The notes under the pieces were generated by a model. That model saw nothing but the letters and a program-made list of their open reading frames with translations. It made no database searches and was not told the origin of the DNA. The position numbers and the translations under genes are program-made. DNA of 64,000 nucleotides from assembly GCA_950022295.1 (NCBI GenBank), contig OX465596.1:121748501-121812500 (forward strand), given 5' to 3'. Below, in pieces: positions 37,980 to 50,820 of this stretch (its first letter is position 1; each line of letters opens with the position of its first letter). The DNA is from Bromus sterilis. Taxonomy: Eukaryota > Streptophyta > Magnoliopsida > Poales > Poaceae.

Positions 37980-40900
37980 TAGCCCAAATAAATCAGTAAA
38001 TGCATGAAAAATAGCAAATGAAGTCACAAAGGGTTGAAATTTTAGCATGTGGCTTTGAATGATGCATATTGAATGCACAAAAAGTCTTGAGTTCAAAGAA
38101 GTTTAGAAAAATGAAATGCCTTTGTAACAGATGAGTTTTCGTCTGAAACCATCGTACTTCGAAAGAGATGGTCCAGTTTGTACACGAAGTGCATCCAGCT
38201 TTTGCCGTAACCCTCTCAACTTTTGCACACATGTTATGTGGGTCAAATGATGATACCATGCCAAGTTTCAACCTTTTCTGAGTTCATTTGTAGTGCTTTC
38301 CCATTTCAGGGTCATTTAGCCCAAAATAAATCATTAAATGCATGAAAAAGAGCAAATGAAGTCAGAAAGGGTTGAAATTTTAGCATGTGGCTCTGAATGA
38401 TGCATATTGAATGCACAAAAAGTCTTGAGTTCAAATAAGTTTAGAAAAATGAAATGCCTTTGTAACAGATGAGTTTTCGTCTGAAACCCTCGTACTTCGA
38501 AAGAGATGGTCAAGTTTGTACAGGAAGTGCATCCACCATTTTCCGTAACCCTCTCAACTTTTGCACACATGTTATGTGGGTCAAATGATGATACCATGCC
38601 AAGTTTCAACCTTTCCTGAGTTTAGTTGTACTGCTTTCCAATTTCAGGCTCATTTAGCTCAAAATAAATCATTAAATGCATGAAAAATAGCAAATGAAGT
38701 CAGAAAGGGTTGAAATTTTAGCATGTGGCTTTGAATGATGCATATTGAACGCACAAAAATTTTCGAGTTCAAAGAAGTTTAGAAAAATGAAATACCTTAG
38801 TAACAAATGATTTTTCGTCTGAAACCTTCGTACTTCGAAAGAGATGGTCCAGTTTGTACACGAAGTGCATCCAGATTTTTCCGTAACCCTCTCAACTTTT
38901 GCGAACATGTTATGTGGGTCAAATGATGATACCATGCCAAGTTTCAACCTTTTTTGAGTTTAGTTGTAGTGCTTTCCTATTTCAGGGTCATTTAGCCCAA
39001 AATAAATCATTAAATGCATGAAAAAGAGCAAATGAAGTCAGAAAGGGTTGAAATTTTAGCATGTGGCTTTGAATGATGCATATTGAATGCACAAAAAGTC
39101 TTGAGTTCAAAGAACTTTAGAAAAATGAAATGCCTTTGTAACAGATGAGTTTTCGTCTGAACCCCTCGTACTTCGAAAGAGATGGTCAAGTTTGTACACG
39201 AAGTGCATCCACCATTTTCCGTAACCCTCTCAACTTTTGCACACATGTTATGTGGGTCAAATGATGATACCTTGCCAAGTTTCAACCTTTCCTGAGTTTA
39301 GTTGTAGTGCTTTCCAATTTTAGGCTCATTTAGCTCAAAATAAATCATTAAATGCATGAAAAATAGCTAATGAAGTCAGAAAGGGTTGAAATTTTAGCAT
39401 GTGGCTTTGAATGATGCATATTGAATGCACAAAAAGTTTTGAGTTCAAAGAAGTTTAGAAAAATGAAATGCCTTAGTAACAGATGATTTTTCGTCTGAAA
39501 CCCTCGTACTTCGAAAGAGATGGTCCAGTTTGTACACGAAGTGCATCCACCTTTTTCCGTAACCCTCTCAACTTTTGCACACATGTTATGTGGGTCAAAT
39601 GATGATACCATGCCAAGTTTCAACCTTTCCTGAGTTTAGTTGTAGTGCTTTCCAATTTCAGGGTCATTTAGCCCAAATAAATCATTAAATGCATGAAAAA
39701 TAGCAAATGAAGTCACAAAGGGTTGAAATTTTAGCATGTGGCTTTGAATGATGCATATTGAATGCACAAAAAGTCTTGAGTTCAAAGAAGTTTAGAAAAA
39801 TGAAATGCCTTTGTAACAGATGAGTTTTCGTCTGAAACCATCGTACTTCGAAAGAGATGGTCCAGTTTGTACACGAAGTGCATCCAGCTTTTGCCGTAAC
39901 CCTCTCAACTTTTGCACACATGTTATGTGGGTGAAATGATGATACCATGCCAAGTTTCAACCTTTTCTGAGTTTAGTTGTAGTGCTTTCCAATTTCAGGG
40001 TCATTTAGCCCAAAATAAATCATTAAATGCATGAAAAAGAGCAAATGAAGTCAGAAAGGGTTGAAATTTTAGGATGTGGCTTTGAATGATGCATATTGAA
40101 TGCACAAAAAGTCTTGAGTTCAAATAAGTTAGAAAAATGAAATTCCTTTGTAACAGATGAGTTTTCGTCTGAAACCATCGTACTTCGAAAGAGATGGTCA
40201 AGTTTGTACACGAAGTGCATCCACCATTTTCCGTAACCCTCTCAACTTTTGCACACATGTTATGTGGGTCAAATGATGATACCATACCAAGTTTCAACCT
40301 TTCCTGAGTTTAGTTGTAGTGCTTTCCAATTTCAGGGTCATTTAGCTCAAAATAAATCATTAAATGCATGAAAAATAGCAAATGAAGTCAGAAAGGGTTG
40401 AAATTTTAGCATGTGGCTTTGAATGATGCATATTGAACGCACAAAAAAATTTGAGTTCAAAGAAGTTTAGAAAAATGAAATGCCTTAGTAACAGATGATT
40501 TTTCGTCTGAAACCCTCGTACTTCGAAACAGATGGTCCAGTTTGTACACGAAGTGCATCCACCTTTTTCCGTAACCCTCTCAACTTTTGCACACATGTTA
40601 TGTGGGTCAAATGATGATACCATGCCAAGTTTCAACCTTTCCTGAGTTTAGTTGTAGTGCTTTCCAATTTCAGGGTCATTTAGCCCAAATAAATCATTAA
40701 ATGCATGAAAAATAGCAAATGAAGTCAGAAAGGGTTGAAATTTTAGCATGTGGCTTTGAATGATGCATATTGAATGCACAGAACTCCTTGAGTTCAAAGA
40801 AGTTTAGAAAAATGAAATGCCTTTGTAACAGATGAGTTTTCGTCTGAAACCATCGTACTTCGAAAGAGATGGTCCAGTTTGTACATGAAGTGCATCCAGC

Positions 40901-41460
40901 TTTTGCCGTAACCCTCTCAACTTTTGCACACATGTTATGTGGGTCAAATGATGATACCATGCCAAGTTTCAACCTTTCCTGAGTTTAGTTGTAGTGCTTT
41001 CCAATTTTAGGGTCATTTAGCTCAAAATTTTTTATTAAATGCATGAAAAATAGCAAATGAAGTCAGAAAGGGTTGAAATTTTAGCATGTGGATTTGAATG
41101 ATGCATATTATACGCACAAAAATTCTTGAGTTCAAAGAAGTTTAGAAAAATGAAATGCCTTTGTAACAAATGAGTTTTCTTCTGAAACCCTCATACTTCG
41201 AAAGAGATGGTCCAGTTTGTACACGAAGTGCATCCACCATTTTCCGTAACCCTCTCAACTTTTGCACACATGTTATGTGGGTCAAATGATGATACCATGC
41301 CAAGTTTCAACCGTTCCTGAGTTTAGTTGTAGTGCTTTCCAATTTCAGGGTCATTTAGCCCAAATAAATCATTAAATGCATGAAAAATAGCAAATGAAGT
41401 CAGAAAGGGTTGAAATTTTAGCATGTGGCTTTGAATGATGCATATTGAACGCACAAAAAG
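37980..41460 (+). repeat. Right partner of the 11.8-kb-spaced duplication
   Basis: This segment repeats the monomer order of about 26,170-29,650. It begins at a monomer with TCAGTAAATGCATG and GAAGTCACAAAGGG, preceded by the end of the second 9-mer copy. The second half also takes part in the 6-mer tandem duplication from about 39,715. Small changes from its partner include TTCATTTG for TTCAGTTG near 38,283, TAGCTAATG near 39,365 and the single-T deletion in AATAAGTTAGAAAAA near 40,125. Confidence 0.8.
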
Positions 41461-43570
41461 TCTTGAGTTCAAATAAGTTTAGAAAAATGAAATGCCTTAG
41501 TAACAGATGATTTTTCGTCTGAAACCCTCGTACTTCGAAAGAGATGGTCCAGTTTGTACACGAAGTGCATCCACCTTTTTCCGTAACCCTCTCAACTTTT
41601 GCACACATGTTATGTGGGTCAAATGATGATACCATGCCAAGTTTCAACCTTTCCTGAGTTTAGTTGTAGTGCTTTCCAATTTCAGGGTCATTTAGCCCAA
41701 ATAAATCAGTAAATGCATGAAAAATAGCAAATGAAGTCACAAAGGGTTGAAATTTTAGCATGTGGCTTTGAATGATGCATATTGAATGCACAAAAAGTCT
41801 TGAGTTCAAAGAAGTTTAGAAAAATGAAATGCCTTTGTAACAGATGAGTTTTCGTCTGAAACCATCGTACTTCGAAAGAGATGGTCCAGTTTGTACACGA
41901 AGTGCATCCAGCTTTTGCCGTAACCCTCTCAACTTTTGCACACATGTTATGTGGGTGAAATGATGATACCATGCCAAGTTTCAACCTTTTCTGAGTTTAG
42001 TTGTAGTGCTTTCCAATTTCAGGGTCATTTAGCCCAAAATAAATCATTAAATGCATGAAAAAGAGCAAATGAAGTCAGAAAGGGTTGAAATTTTAGGATG
42101 TGGCTTTGAATGATGCATATTGAATGCACAAAAAGTCTTGAGTTCAAATAAGTTAGAAAAATGAAATTCCTTTGTAACAGATGAGTTTTCGTCTGAAACC
42201 ATCGTACTTCGAAAGAGATGGTCAAGTTTGTACACGAAGTGCATCCACCATTTTCCGTAACCCTCTCAACTTTTGCACACATGTTATGTGGGTCAAATGA
42301 TGATACCATACCAAGTTTCAACCTTTCCTGAGTTTAGTTGTAGTGCTTTCCAATTTCAGGGTCATTTAGCTCAAAATAAATCATTAAATGCATGAAAAAT
42401 AGCAAATGAAGTCAGAAAGGGTTGAAATTTTAGCATGTGGCTTTGAATGATGCATATTGAACGCACAAAAAATTTTGAGTTCAAAGAAGTTTAGAAAAAT
42501 GAAATGCCTTAGTAACAGATGATTTTTCGTCTGAAACCCTCGTACTTCGAAAGAGATGGTCCAGTTTGTACACGAAGTGCATCCACCTTTTTCCGTAACC
42601 CTCTCAACTTTTGCACACATGTTATGTGGGTCAAATGATGATACCATGCCAAGTTTCAACCTTTCCTGAGTTTAGTTGTAGTGCTTTCCAATTTCAGGGT
42701 CATTTAGCCCAAATAAATCATTAAATGCATGAAAAATAGCAAATGAAGTCAGAAAGGGTTGAAATTTTAGCATGTGGCTTTGAATGATGCATATTGAATG
42801 CACAGAACGCCTTGAGTTCAAAGAAGTTTAGAAAAATGAAATGCCTTTGTAACAGATGAGTTTTCGTCTGAAACCATCGTACTTCGAAAGAGATGGTCCA
42901 GTTTGTACATGAAGTGCATCCAGCTTTTGCCGTAACCCTCTCAACTTTTGCACACATGTTATGTGGGTCAAATGATGATACCATGCCAAGTTTCAACCTT
43001 TCCTGAGTTTAGTTGTAGTGCTTTCCAATTTTAGGGTCATTTAGCTCAAAAATTTTTATTAAATGCATGAAAAATAGCAAATGAAGTCAGAAAGGGTTGA
43101 AATTTTAGCATGTGGATTTGAATGATGCATATTATACGCACAAAAATTCTTGAGTTCAAAGAAGTTTAGAAAAATGAAATGCCTTTGTAACAAATGAGTT
43201 TTCTTCTGAAACCCTCATACTTCGAAAGAGATGGTCCAGTTTGTACACGAAGTGCATCCACCATTTTCCGTAACCCTCTCAACTTTTGCACACATGTTAT
43301 GTGGGTCAAATGATGATACCATGCCAAGTTTCAACCGTTCCTGAGTTTAGTTGTAGTGCTTTCCAATTTCAGGGTCATTTAGCCCAAATAAATCATTAAA
43401 TGCATGAAAAATAGCAAATGAAGTCAGAAAGGGTTGAAATTTTAGCATGTGGCTTTGAATGATGCATATTGAACGCACAAAAAGTCTTGAGTTCAAATAA
43501 GTTTAGAAAAATGAAATGCCTTAGTAACAGATGATTTTTCGTCTGAAACCCTCGTACTTCGAAAGAGATG
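39715..43570 (+). repeat. 6-mer HOR, 2,024-bp period, two copies
   Basis: Monomers near 39,685, 40,023, 40,360, 40,697, 41,035 and 41,372 recur near 41,706, 42,047, 42,384, 42,721, 43,059 and 43,396. Rare marks present in both copies include GTGGGTGAAATG (near 39,930 and 41,954), the AATAAGTTAGAAAAA 1-bp deletion (near 40,125 and 42,149), ATACCATACCAAG (near 40,281 and 42,305) and GTGGATTTGAATG (near 41,088 and 43,112). Differences are few, for example CAGAACTCC against CAGAACGCC, and the A/T block at 41,024 (A4T6) against 43,048 (A5T5). This is a recent tandem duplication. Confidence 0.9.
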
Positions 43571-46500
43571 GTCCAGTTTGTACACGAAGTGCATCCACCT
43601 TTTGCCGTAACCCTCTCAACTTTTGCACACATGTTATGTGGGTCAAATGATGATACCATGCCAAGTTTCAACCTTTCCTGAGTTTCGTTGTAGTGCTTTC
43701 CAATTTCAGGGTCATTTAGCCCAAATAAATCAGTAAATGCATGAAAAATAGCAAATGAAGTCACAAAGGGTTGAAATTTTAGCATGTGGCTTTGAATGAT
43801 GCATATTGAATGCACAAAAAGTATTGAGTTCAAAGAAGTTTAGAAAAATGAAATGCCTTTGTAACAGATGAGTTTTCGTCTGAAACCATCGTACTTCGAA
43901 AGAGATGGTCCAGTTTGTACACGAAGTGCATCCAGCTTTTGCCGTAAACCTCTCAACTTTTGCACACATGTCACGTGGGTCAAATGATGATACCATGCCA
44001 AGTTTCAACCTTTTCTGAGTTTAGTTGTAGTGCTTTCCAATTTCAGGGTCATTTAGCCCAAAATAAATCATTAAATGCATGAAAAAGAAAAAATGAAGTC
44101 AGAAAGGGTTGAAATTTTAGGATGTGGCTTTGAATGATGCATATTGAATGCACAAAAAGTCTTGAGTTCAAAGAAGTTTATAAAAATGAAATGCCTTTGT
44201 AACAGATGAGTTTTCGTCGGAAACCCTCGTACTTCGAAAGAGATGGTCAAGTTTGTACACGAAGTGCATCCACCATTTTCCGTAACCCTCTCAACTTTTT
44301 CACACATGTTATGTGGGTCAAATGATGATACCATGCCAAGTTTCAACCTTTCCTGAGTTTAGTTGTAGTGCTTTCCAATTTCAGGGTCATTTAGCTCAAA
44401 ATAAATCATTAAATGCATGAAAAATAGCAAATGAAGTCAGAAAGGGTTGAAATTTTAGCATGTGGCTTTGAATGATGCATATTGAACGCACAAAAAGTTT
44501 TGAGTTCAAAGAAGTTTAGAAAAATGAAATGCCTTAGTAACAGATGATTTTTCGTCTGAAACCCTCCTACTTCGAAAGAGATGGTCCAGTTTGTACACGA
44601 AGTGCATCCAACTTTTTCCGTAACGCTCTCAACTTTTGCACACATTTTATGTGGGTCAAATGATGATACCATGCCAAGTTTCAACCTTTCCTGAGTTTAG
44701 TTGTAGTGCTTTCCAATTTCAGGGTCATTTAGCCCAAATAAATCATTAAATGCGAAAAATAGCAAATGAAGTCAGAAAGGGTTGAAATTTTAGCATGTGG
44801 CTTTGAATGATGCATATTGAATGCACAAAAAGTCTTGAGTTCAAAGAAGTTTAGAAAAATGAAATGCCTTTGTAACAGATGAGTTTTCGTCTGAAACCAT
44901 CGTACTTCGAAAGAGATGGTCCAGTTTGTACACGAAGTGCATCCAGCTTTTGCCGTAACCCTCTCAACTTTTGCACACATGTTATGTGGGTCAAATGATG
45001 ATACCATGCCAAGTTTCAACCTTTCCTGAGTTTAGTTGTAGTGCTTTCCAATTTTAGGGTCATTTAGCTCAAAAATTTTTATTAAATGCATGAAAAATAG
45101 CAAATGAAGTCAGAAAGGGTTGAAATTTTAGCATGTGGCTTTGAATGATGCATATTGTACGCACAAAAAGTCTTGAGTTCAAAGAAGTTTAGAAAAATGA
45201 AATGCCTTTGTAACAAATGAGTTTTCTTCTGAAACGCTCATACTTCGAAAGAGATGGTCCAGTTTGTACACGAAGTGCATTCAACTTTTTCCGTAACCCT
45301 CTCAACTTTTGCGAACATGTTATGTGGGTCGAATGATGATACCATGCCAAGTTTCAACCTTTTTTGAGTTTAGTTGTAGTGCTTTCCAATTTCAGGGTCA
45401 TTTAGCCCAAAATAAATCATTAAATGCATGAAAAAGAGCAAATAAACTCAGAAAGGGTTGAAATTTTAGAATGTGGCTTTGAATGATGCATATTGAATGC
45501 ACAAAAAGTCTTGAGTTCAAATAAGTTTAGAAAAATGAAATGCCTTTGTAACAGATGAGTTTTCATCTGAAACCCTCGTACTTCAAAAGAGATGGTCAAG
45601 TTTGTACACGAAGTGCATCCACCATTTTCCGTAACCCTCTCAACTTTTGCACACATGTTATGTGGGTCAAATGATGATACCATGCCAAGTTTCAACCTTT
45701 CCTGAGTTTAGTTGTAGTGCTTTCCAATTTCAGGGCCATTTAGCTCAAAATAAATCATTAAATGCATGAAAAATAGCAAATGAAGTCAGAAAGGGTTGAA
45801 ATTTTAGCATGTGGCTTTGAATGATGCATATTGAACGCACAAAAAGTTTTCAGTTCAAAGAAGTTTAGAAAAATGAAATGCCTTAGTAACAGATGATTTT
45901 TCGTCTGAAACCCTCGTACTTCGAAAGAGATGGTCCAGTTTGTACACGAAGTGCATCCACCTTTTTCCGTAACCCTCTCAACTTTTGCACACATGTTATG
46001 TGGGTCAAATGATGATACCATGCCAAGTTCCAACCTTTTTTGAATTTAGCTGTAGTGGTTTCCAATTTCAGGGTCATTTAGCCCAAAATAAATCATTAAA
46101 TGCATGAAAAATAGCAAATGAAGTCAGAAAGGGTTGAAATTTTAGCATGTGGCTTTGAATGATGCATATTGAACGCACAAAAAATTTTGAGTTCAAAGAA
46201 GTTTAGAAAAATGAAATGCCTTAGTAACAGATGATTTTTCGTCTGAAACCCTCGTACTTCGAAAGAGATGGTCTAGTTTGTACACGAAGTGCATCCACCT
46301 TTTTCCGTAACCCTCTCAACTTTTGCACACATGTTATGTGGGTCAAATGATGATACCATGCCAAGTTTCAACCTTTCCTGAGTTTAGTTGTAGTGCTTTC
46401 CAATTTCAGGGTCATTTAGCCCAAATAAATCATTAAATGCCTGAAAAATAGCAAATGAAGTCAGAAAGGGTTGAAATTTTAGCATGTCGCTTTGAATGAT

Positions 46501-49500
46501 GCATATTGAATGCACAGAACGTCTTGAGTTCAAAGAAGTTTAGAAAAATGAAATGCCTTTGTAACAGATGAGTTTTCGTCTGAAACCATCGTACTTCGAA
46601 AGAGATGGTCCAGTTTGTACATGAAGTGCATCCAGCTTTTGCCGTAACCCTCTCAACTTTTGCACACATGTTATGTGGGTCAAATGATGATACCATGCCA
46701 AGTTTCAACTTGTCCTGAGTTTAGTTGTAGTGCTTTCCAATTTTAGGGTCATTTAGCTCAAAATTTTTTATTAAATGCATGAAAAATAGCAAATGAAGTC
46801 AGAAAGGGTTGAAATTTTAGCATGTGGCTTTGAATGATGCATATTATACGCACAAAAATTCTTGAGTTCAAAGAAGTTTAGAAAAATGAAATGCCTTTGT
46901 AACAAATGAGTTTTCTTCTGAAACCCTAATACTTCGAAAGAGATGGTCCAGTTTGTACACGAAGTGCATCCACCATTTTCCGTAACCCTCTCAACTTTTG
47001 CACACATGTTATGTGGGTCAAATGATGATACCATGCCAAGTTTCAACCGTTCCTGAGTTTAGTTGTAGTGCTTTCCAATTTCAGGGTCATTTAGCCCAAA
47101 TAAATCATTAAATGCATGAAAAATAGCAAATGAAGTCAGAAAGGGTTGAAATTTTAGCATGTGGCTTTGAATGATGCATATTGAACGCACAAAAAGTCTT
47201 GAGTTCAAATAAGTTTAGAAAAATGAAATGCCTTAGTAACAGATGATTTTTCGTCTGAAACCCTCGTACTTCGAAAGAGATGGTCCAGTTTGTACACGAA
47301 GTGCATCCACCTTTTGCCGTAACCCTCTCAACTTTTGCACACATGTTATGTGGGTCAAATAATGATACCATGCCAAGTTTCAACCTTTCCTGAGTTTCGT
47401 TGTAGTGCTTTCCAATTTCAGGGTCATTTAGCCCAAATAAATCAGTAAATGCATGAAAAATAGCAAATGAAGTCACAAAGGGTTGAAATTTTAGCATGTG
47501 GCTTTGAATGATGCATATTGAATGCACAAAAAGTCTTGAGTTCAAAGAAGTTTAGAAAAATGAAATGCCTTTGTAACAGATGAGTTTTCGTCTGAAACCA
47601 TCGTACTTCGAAAGAGATGGTCCAGTTTGTACACGAAGTGCATCCAGCTTTTGCTGTAAACCTCTCAACTTTTGCACACATGTTACGTGGGTCAAATGAT
47701 GATACCATGCCAAGTTTCAACCTTTTCTGAGTTTAGTTGTAGTGCTTTCCAATTTCAGGGTCATTTAGCCCAAAATAAATCATTAAATGCATGAAAAAGA
47801 GCAAATGAAGTCAGAAAGGGTTGAAATTTTAGGATGTGGCTTTGAATGATGCATATTGAATGCACAAAAAGTCTTGAGTTCAAAGAAGTTTATAAAAATG
47901 AAATGCCTTTGTAACAGATGAGTTTTCGTCTGAAACCCTCGTACTTCGAAAGAGATGGTCAAGTTTGTACACGAAGTGCATCCACCATTTTCCGTAACCC
48001 TCTCAACTTTTGCACACATGTTATGTGGGTCAAATGATGATACCATGCCAAGTTTCAACCTTTCCTGAGTTTAGTTGTAGTGCTTTCCAATTTCAGGGTC
48101 ATTTAGCTCAAAATAAATCATTAAATGCATGAAAAATAGCAAATGAAGTCAGAAAGGGTTGAAATTTTAGCATGTGGCTTTGAATTATGCATATTGAACG
48201 CACAAAAAGTTTTGAGTTCAAAGAAGTTTAGAAAAATGAAATGCCTTAGTGACAGATGATTTTTCGTCTGAAACCCTCGTACTTCGAAAGAGATGGTCCA
48301 GTTTGTACACGAAGTGCATCCACCTTTTGCCGTAACCCTCTCAACTTTTGCACACATGTTATGTGGGTCAAATAATGATACCATGCCAAGTTTCAACCTT
48401 TCCTGAGTTTTGTTGTAGTGCTTTCCAATTTCAGGGTCATTTAGCCCAAATAAATCAGTAAATGCATGAAAAATAGCAAATGAAGTCACAAAGGGTTGAA
48501 ATTTTAGCATGTGGCTTTGAATGATGCATATTGAATGCACAAAAAGTCTTGAGTTCAAAGAAGTTTAGAAAAATGAAATGCCTTTGTAACAGATGAGTTT
48601 TCGTCTGAAACCATCGTACTTCGAAAGAGATGGTCCAGTTTGTACACGAAGTGCATCCAGCTTTTGCCGTAAACCTCTCAACTTTTGCACACATGTTACG
48701 TGGGTCAAATGATGATACCATGCCAAGTTTCAACCTTTTCTGAGTTTAGTTGTAGTGCTTTCCAATTTCAGGGTCATTTAGCCCAAAATAAATCATTAAA
48801 TGCATGAAAAAGAGCAAATGAAGTCAGAAAGGGTTGAAATTTTAGGATGTGGCTTTGAATGATGCATATTGAATGCACAAAAAGTCTTGAGTTCAAAGAA
48901 GTTTATAAAAATGAAATGCCTTTGTAACAGATGAGTTTTCGTCTGAAACCCTCGTACTTCGAAAGAGATGGTCAAGTTTGTACACGAAGTGCATCCACCA
49001 TTTTCCGTAACCCTCTCAACTTTTGCACACATGTTATGTGGGTCAAATGATGATACCATGCCAAGTTTCAACCTTTCCTGAGTTTAGTTGTAGTGCTTTC
49101 CAATTTCAGGGTCATTTAGCTGAAAATAAATCATTAAATGCATGAAAAATAGCAAATGAAGTCAGAAAGGGTTGAAATTTTAGCATGTGGCTTTGAATGA
49201 TGCATATTGAACGCACAAAAAGTTTTGAGTTCAAAGAAGTTTAGAAAAATGAAATGCCTTAGTAACAGATGATTTTTCGTCTGAAACCCTCCTACTTCGA
49301 AAGAGATGGTCCAGTTTGTACACGAAGTGCATCCAACTTTTTCCGTAACCCTCTCAACTTTTGCACACATTTTATGTGGGTCAAATGATGATACCATGCC
49401 AAGTTTCAACCTTTCCTGAGTTTAGTTGTAGTACTTTCCAATTTCAGGGTCATTTAGCCCAAATAAATCATTAAATGCGAAAAATAGCAAATGAAGTCAG

Positions 49501-50820
49501 AAAGGGTTGAAATTTTAGCATGTGGCTTTGAATGATGCATATTGAATGCACAAAAAGTCTTGAGTTCAAAGAAGTTTTGAAAAATGAAATGCCTTTGTAA
49601 CAGATGAGTTTTCGTCTGAAACCATCGTACTTCGAAAGAGATGGTCCAGTTTGTACACGAAGTGCATCCAGCTTTTGCCGTAACCCTCTCAACTTTTGCA
49701 CACATGTTACGTGGGTCAAATGATGATACCATGCCAAGTTTCAACCTTTCCTGAGTTTAGTTGTAGTGCTTTCCAATTTTAGGGTCATTTAGTTCAAAAA
49801 GTTTTATTAAATGCATGAAAAATAGCAAATGAAGTCAGAAAGGGTTGAAATTTTAGCATGTGGCTTTGAATGATGCATATTGTACGCACAAAAAGTCTTG
49901 AGTTCAAAGAAGTTTAGAAAAATGAAATGCCTTTGTAACAAATGAGTTTTCTTCTGAAACCCTCATACTTCGGAAGAGATGGTCCAGTTTGTACACGAAG
50001 TGCATCCAACTTTTTCCGTAACCCTCTCAACTTTTGCGAACATGTTATGTGGGTCAAATGATGATACCATGCCAAGTTTCAACCTTTTTTGAGTTTAGTT
50101 GTAGTGCTTTCCAATTTCAGGGTCATTTAGCCCAAAATAAATCATTAAATGCATGAAAAAGAGCAAATAAAGTCAGAAAGGGTTGAAATTTTAGCATGTG
50201 GCTTTGAATGATGCATATTGAATGCACAAAAAGTCTTGAGTTCAAATAAGTTTAGAAAAATGAAATGCCTTTGTAACAGATGAGTTTTCGTCTGAAACCC
50301 TCATACTTCAAAAGAGATGGTCAAGTTTGTACACGAAGTGCATCCACCATTTTCCGTAACCCTCTCAACTTTTGCACACATGTTATGTGGGTCAAATGAT
50401 GATACCATGCCAAGTTTCAACCTTTCCTGAGTTTAGTTATAATGCTTTCCAATTTCAGGGTCATTTAGCTCAAAATAAATCATTAAATGCATGAAAAATA
50501 GCAAATGAAGTCAGAAAGGGTTGTAATTTTAGCATGTGGCTTTGAATGATGCATATTGAACGCACAAAAAGTTTTGAGTTCAAAGAAGTTTAGAAAAATG
50601 AAATGCCTTAGTAACAGATGATTTTTCGTCTGAAACCCTCGTACTTCGAAAGAGATGGTCCAGTTTGTACACGAAGTGCATCCACCTTTTTCCGTAACCC
50701 TCTCAACTTTTGCACACATGTTATGTGGGTCAAATGATGATACCATGCCAAGTTTCAACCTTTTTTGAGTTTAGCTGTAGTGCTTTCCAATTTCAGGGTC
50801 ATTTAGCCCAAAATAAATCA
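42384..50820 (+). repeat. 11-mer HOR regime, second unit enlarged to 14
   Basis: The series starting at 42,384 (monomers with AAAAAATTTTGAG, GAATGCACAGAACG, ATACGCAC and so on) is repeated starting at about 46,096, an offset of about 3,712 bp or eleven monomers. The second unit runs to about 50,820 and has fourteen monomers, because it contains an extra 3-mer copy between about 47,265 and 49,290. Markers that return in order after the extra 3-mer include the 2-bp-deleted monomer (near 44,751 and 49,480), the A/T tract (45,071 and 49,796) and the AGCAAATAAA(C/G)TCAG monomer (near 45,437 and 50,162). The 11-monomer spacing continues from 49,134 to 52,847. Confidence 0.83.
47265..49290 (+). repeat. 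3-mer HOR, 1,013-bp period, two copies
   Basis: Monomers near 47,108, 47,442 and 47,783 recur near 48,121, 48,455 and 48,796. Marks shared by both copies are AAATAATGATACC, TCAGTAAATGCATG, GAAGTCACAAAGGG, GTAAACCTCTC, GTTACGTGGGTC, GGATGTGG and TTTATAAAAATG. Differences include TTTCGTTG near 47,396 against TTTTGTTG near 48,409, and TTTTGCTGTAAACC near 47,651 against TTTTGCCGTAAACC near 48,664. This local expansion turns an 11-mer unit into a 14-mer unit. Confidence 0.88.
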
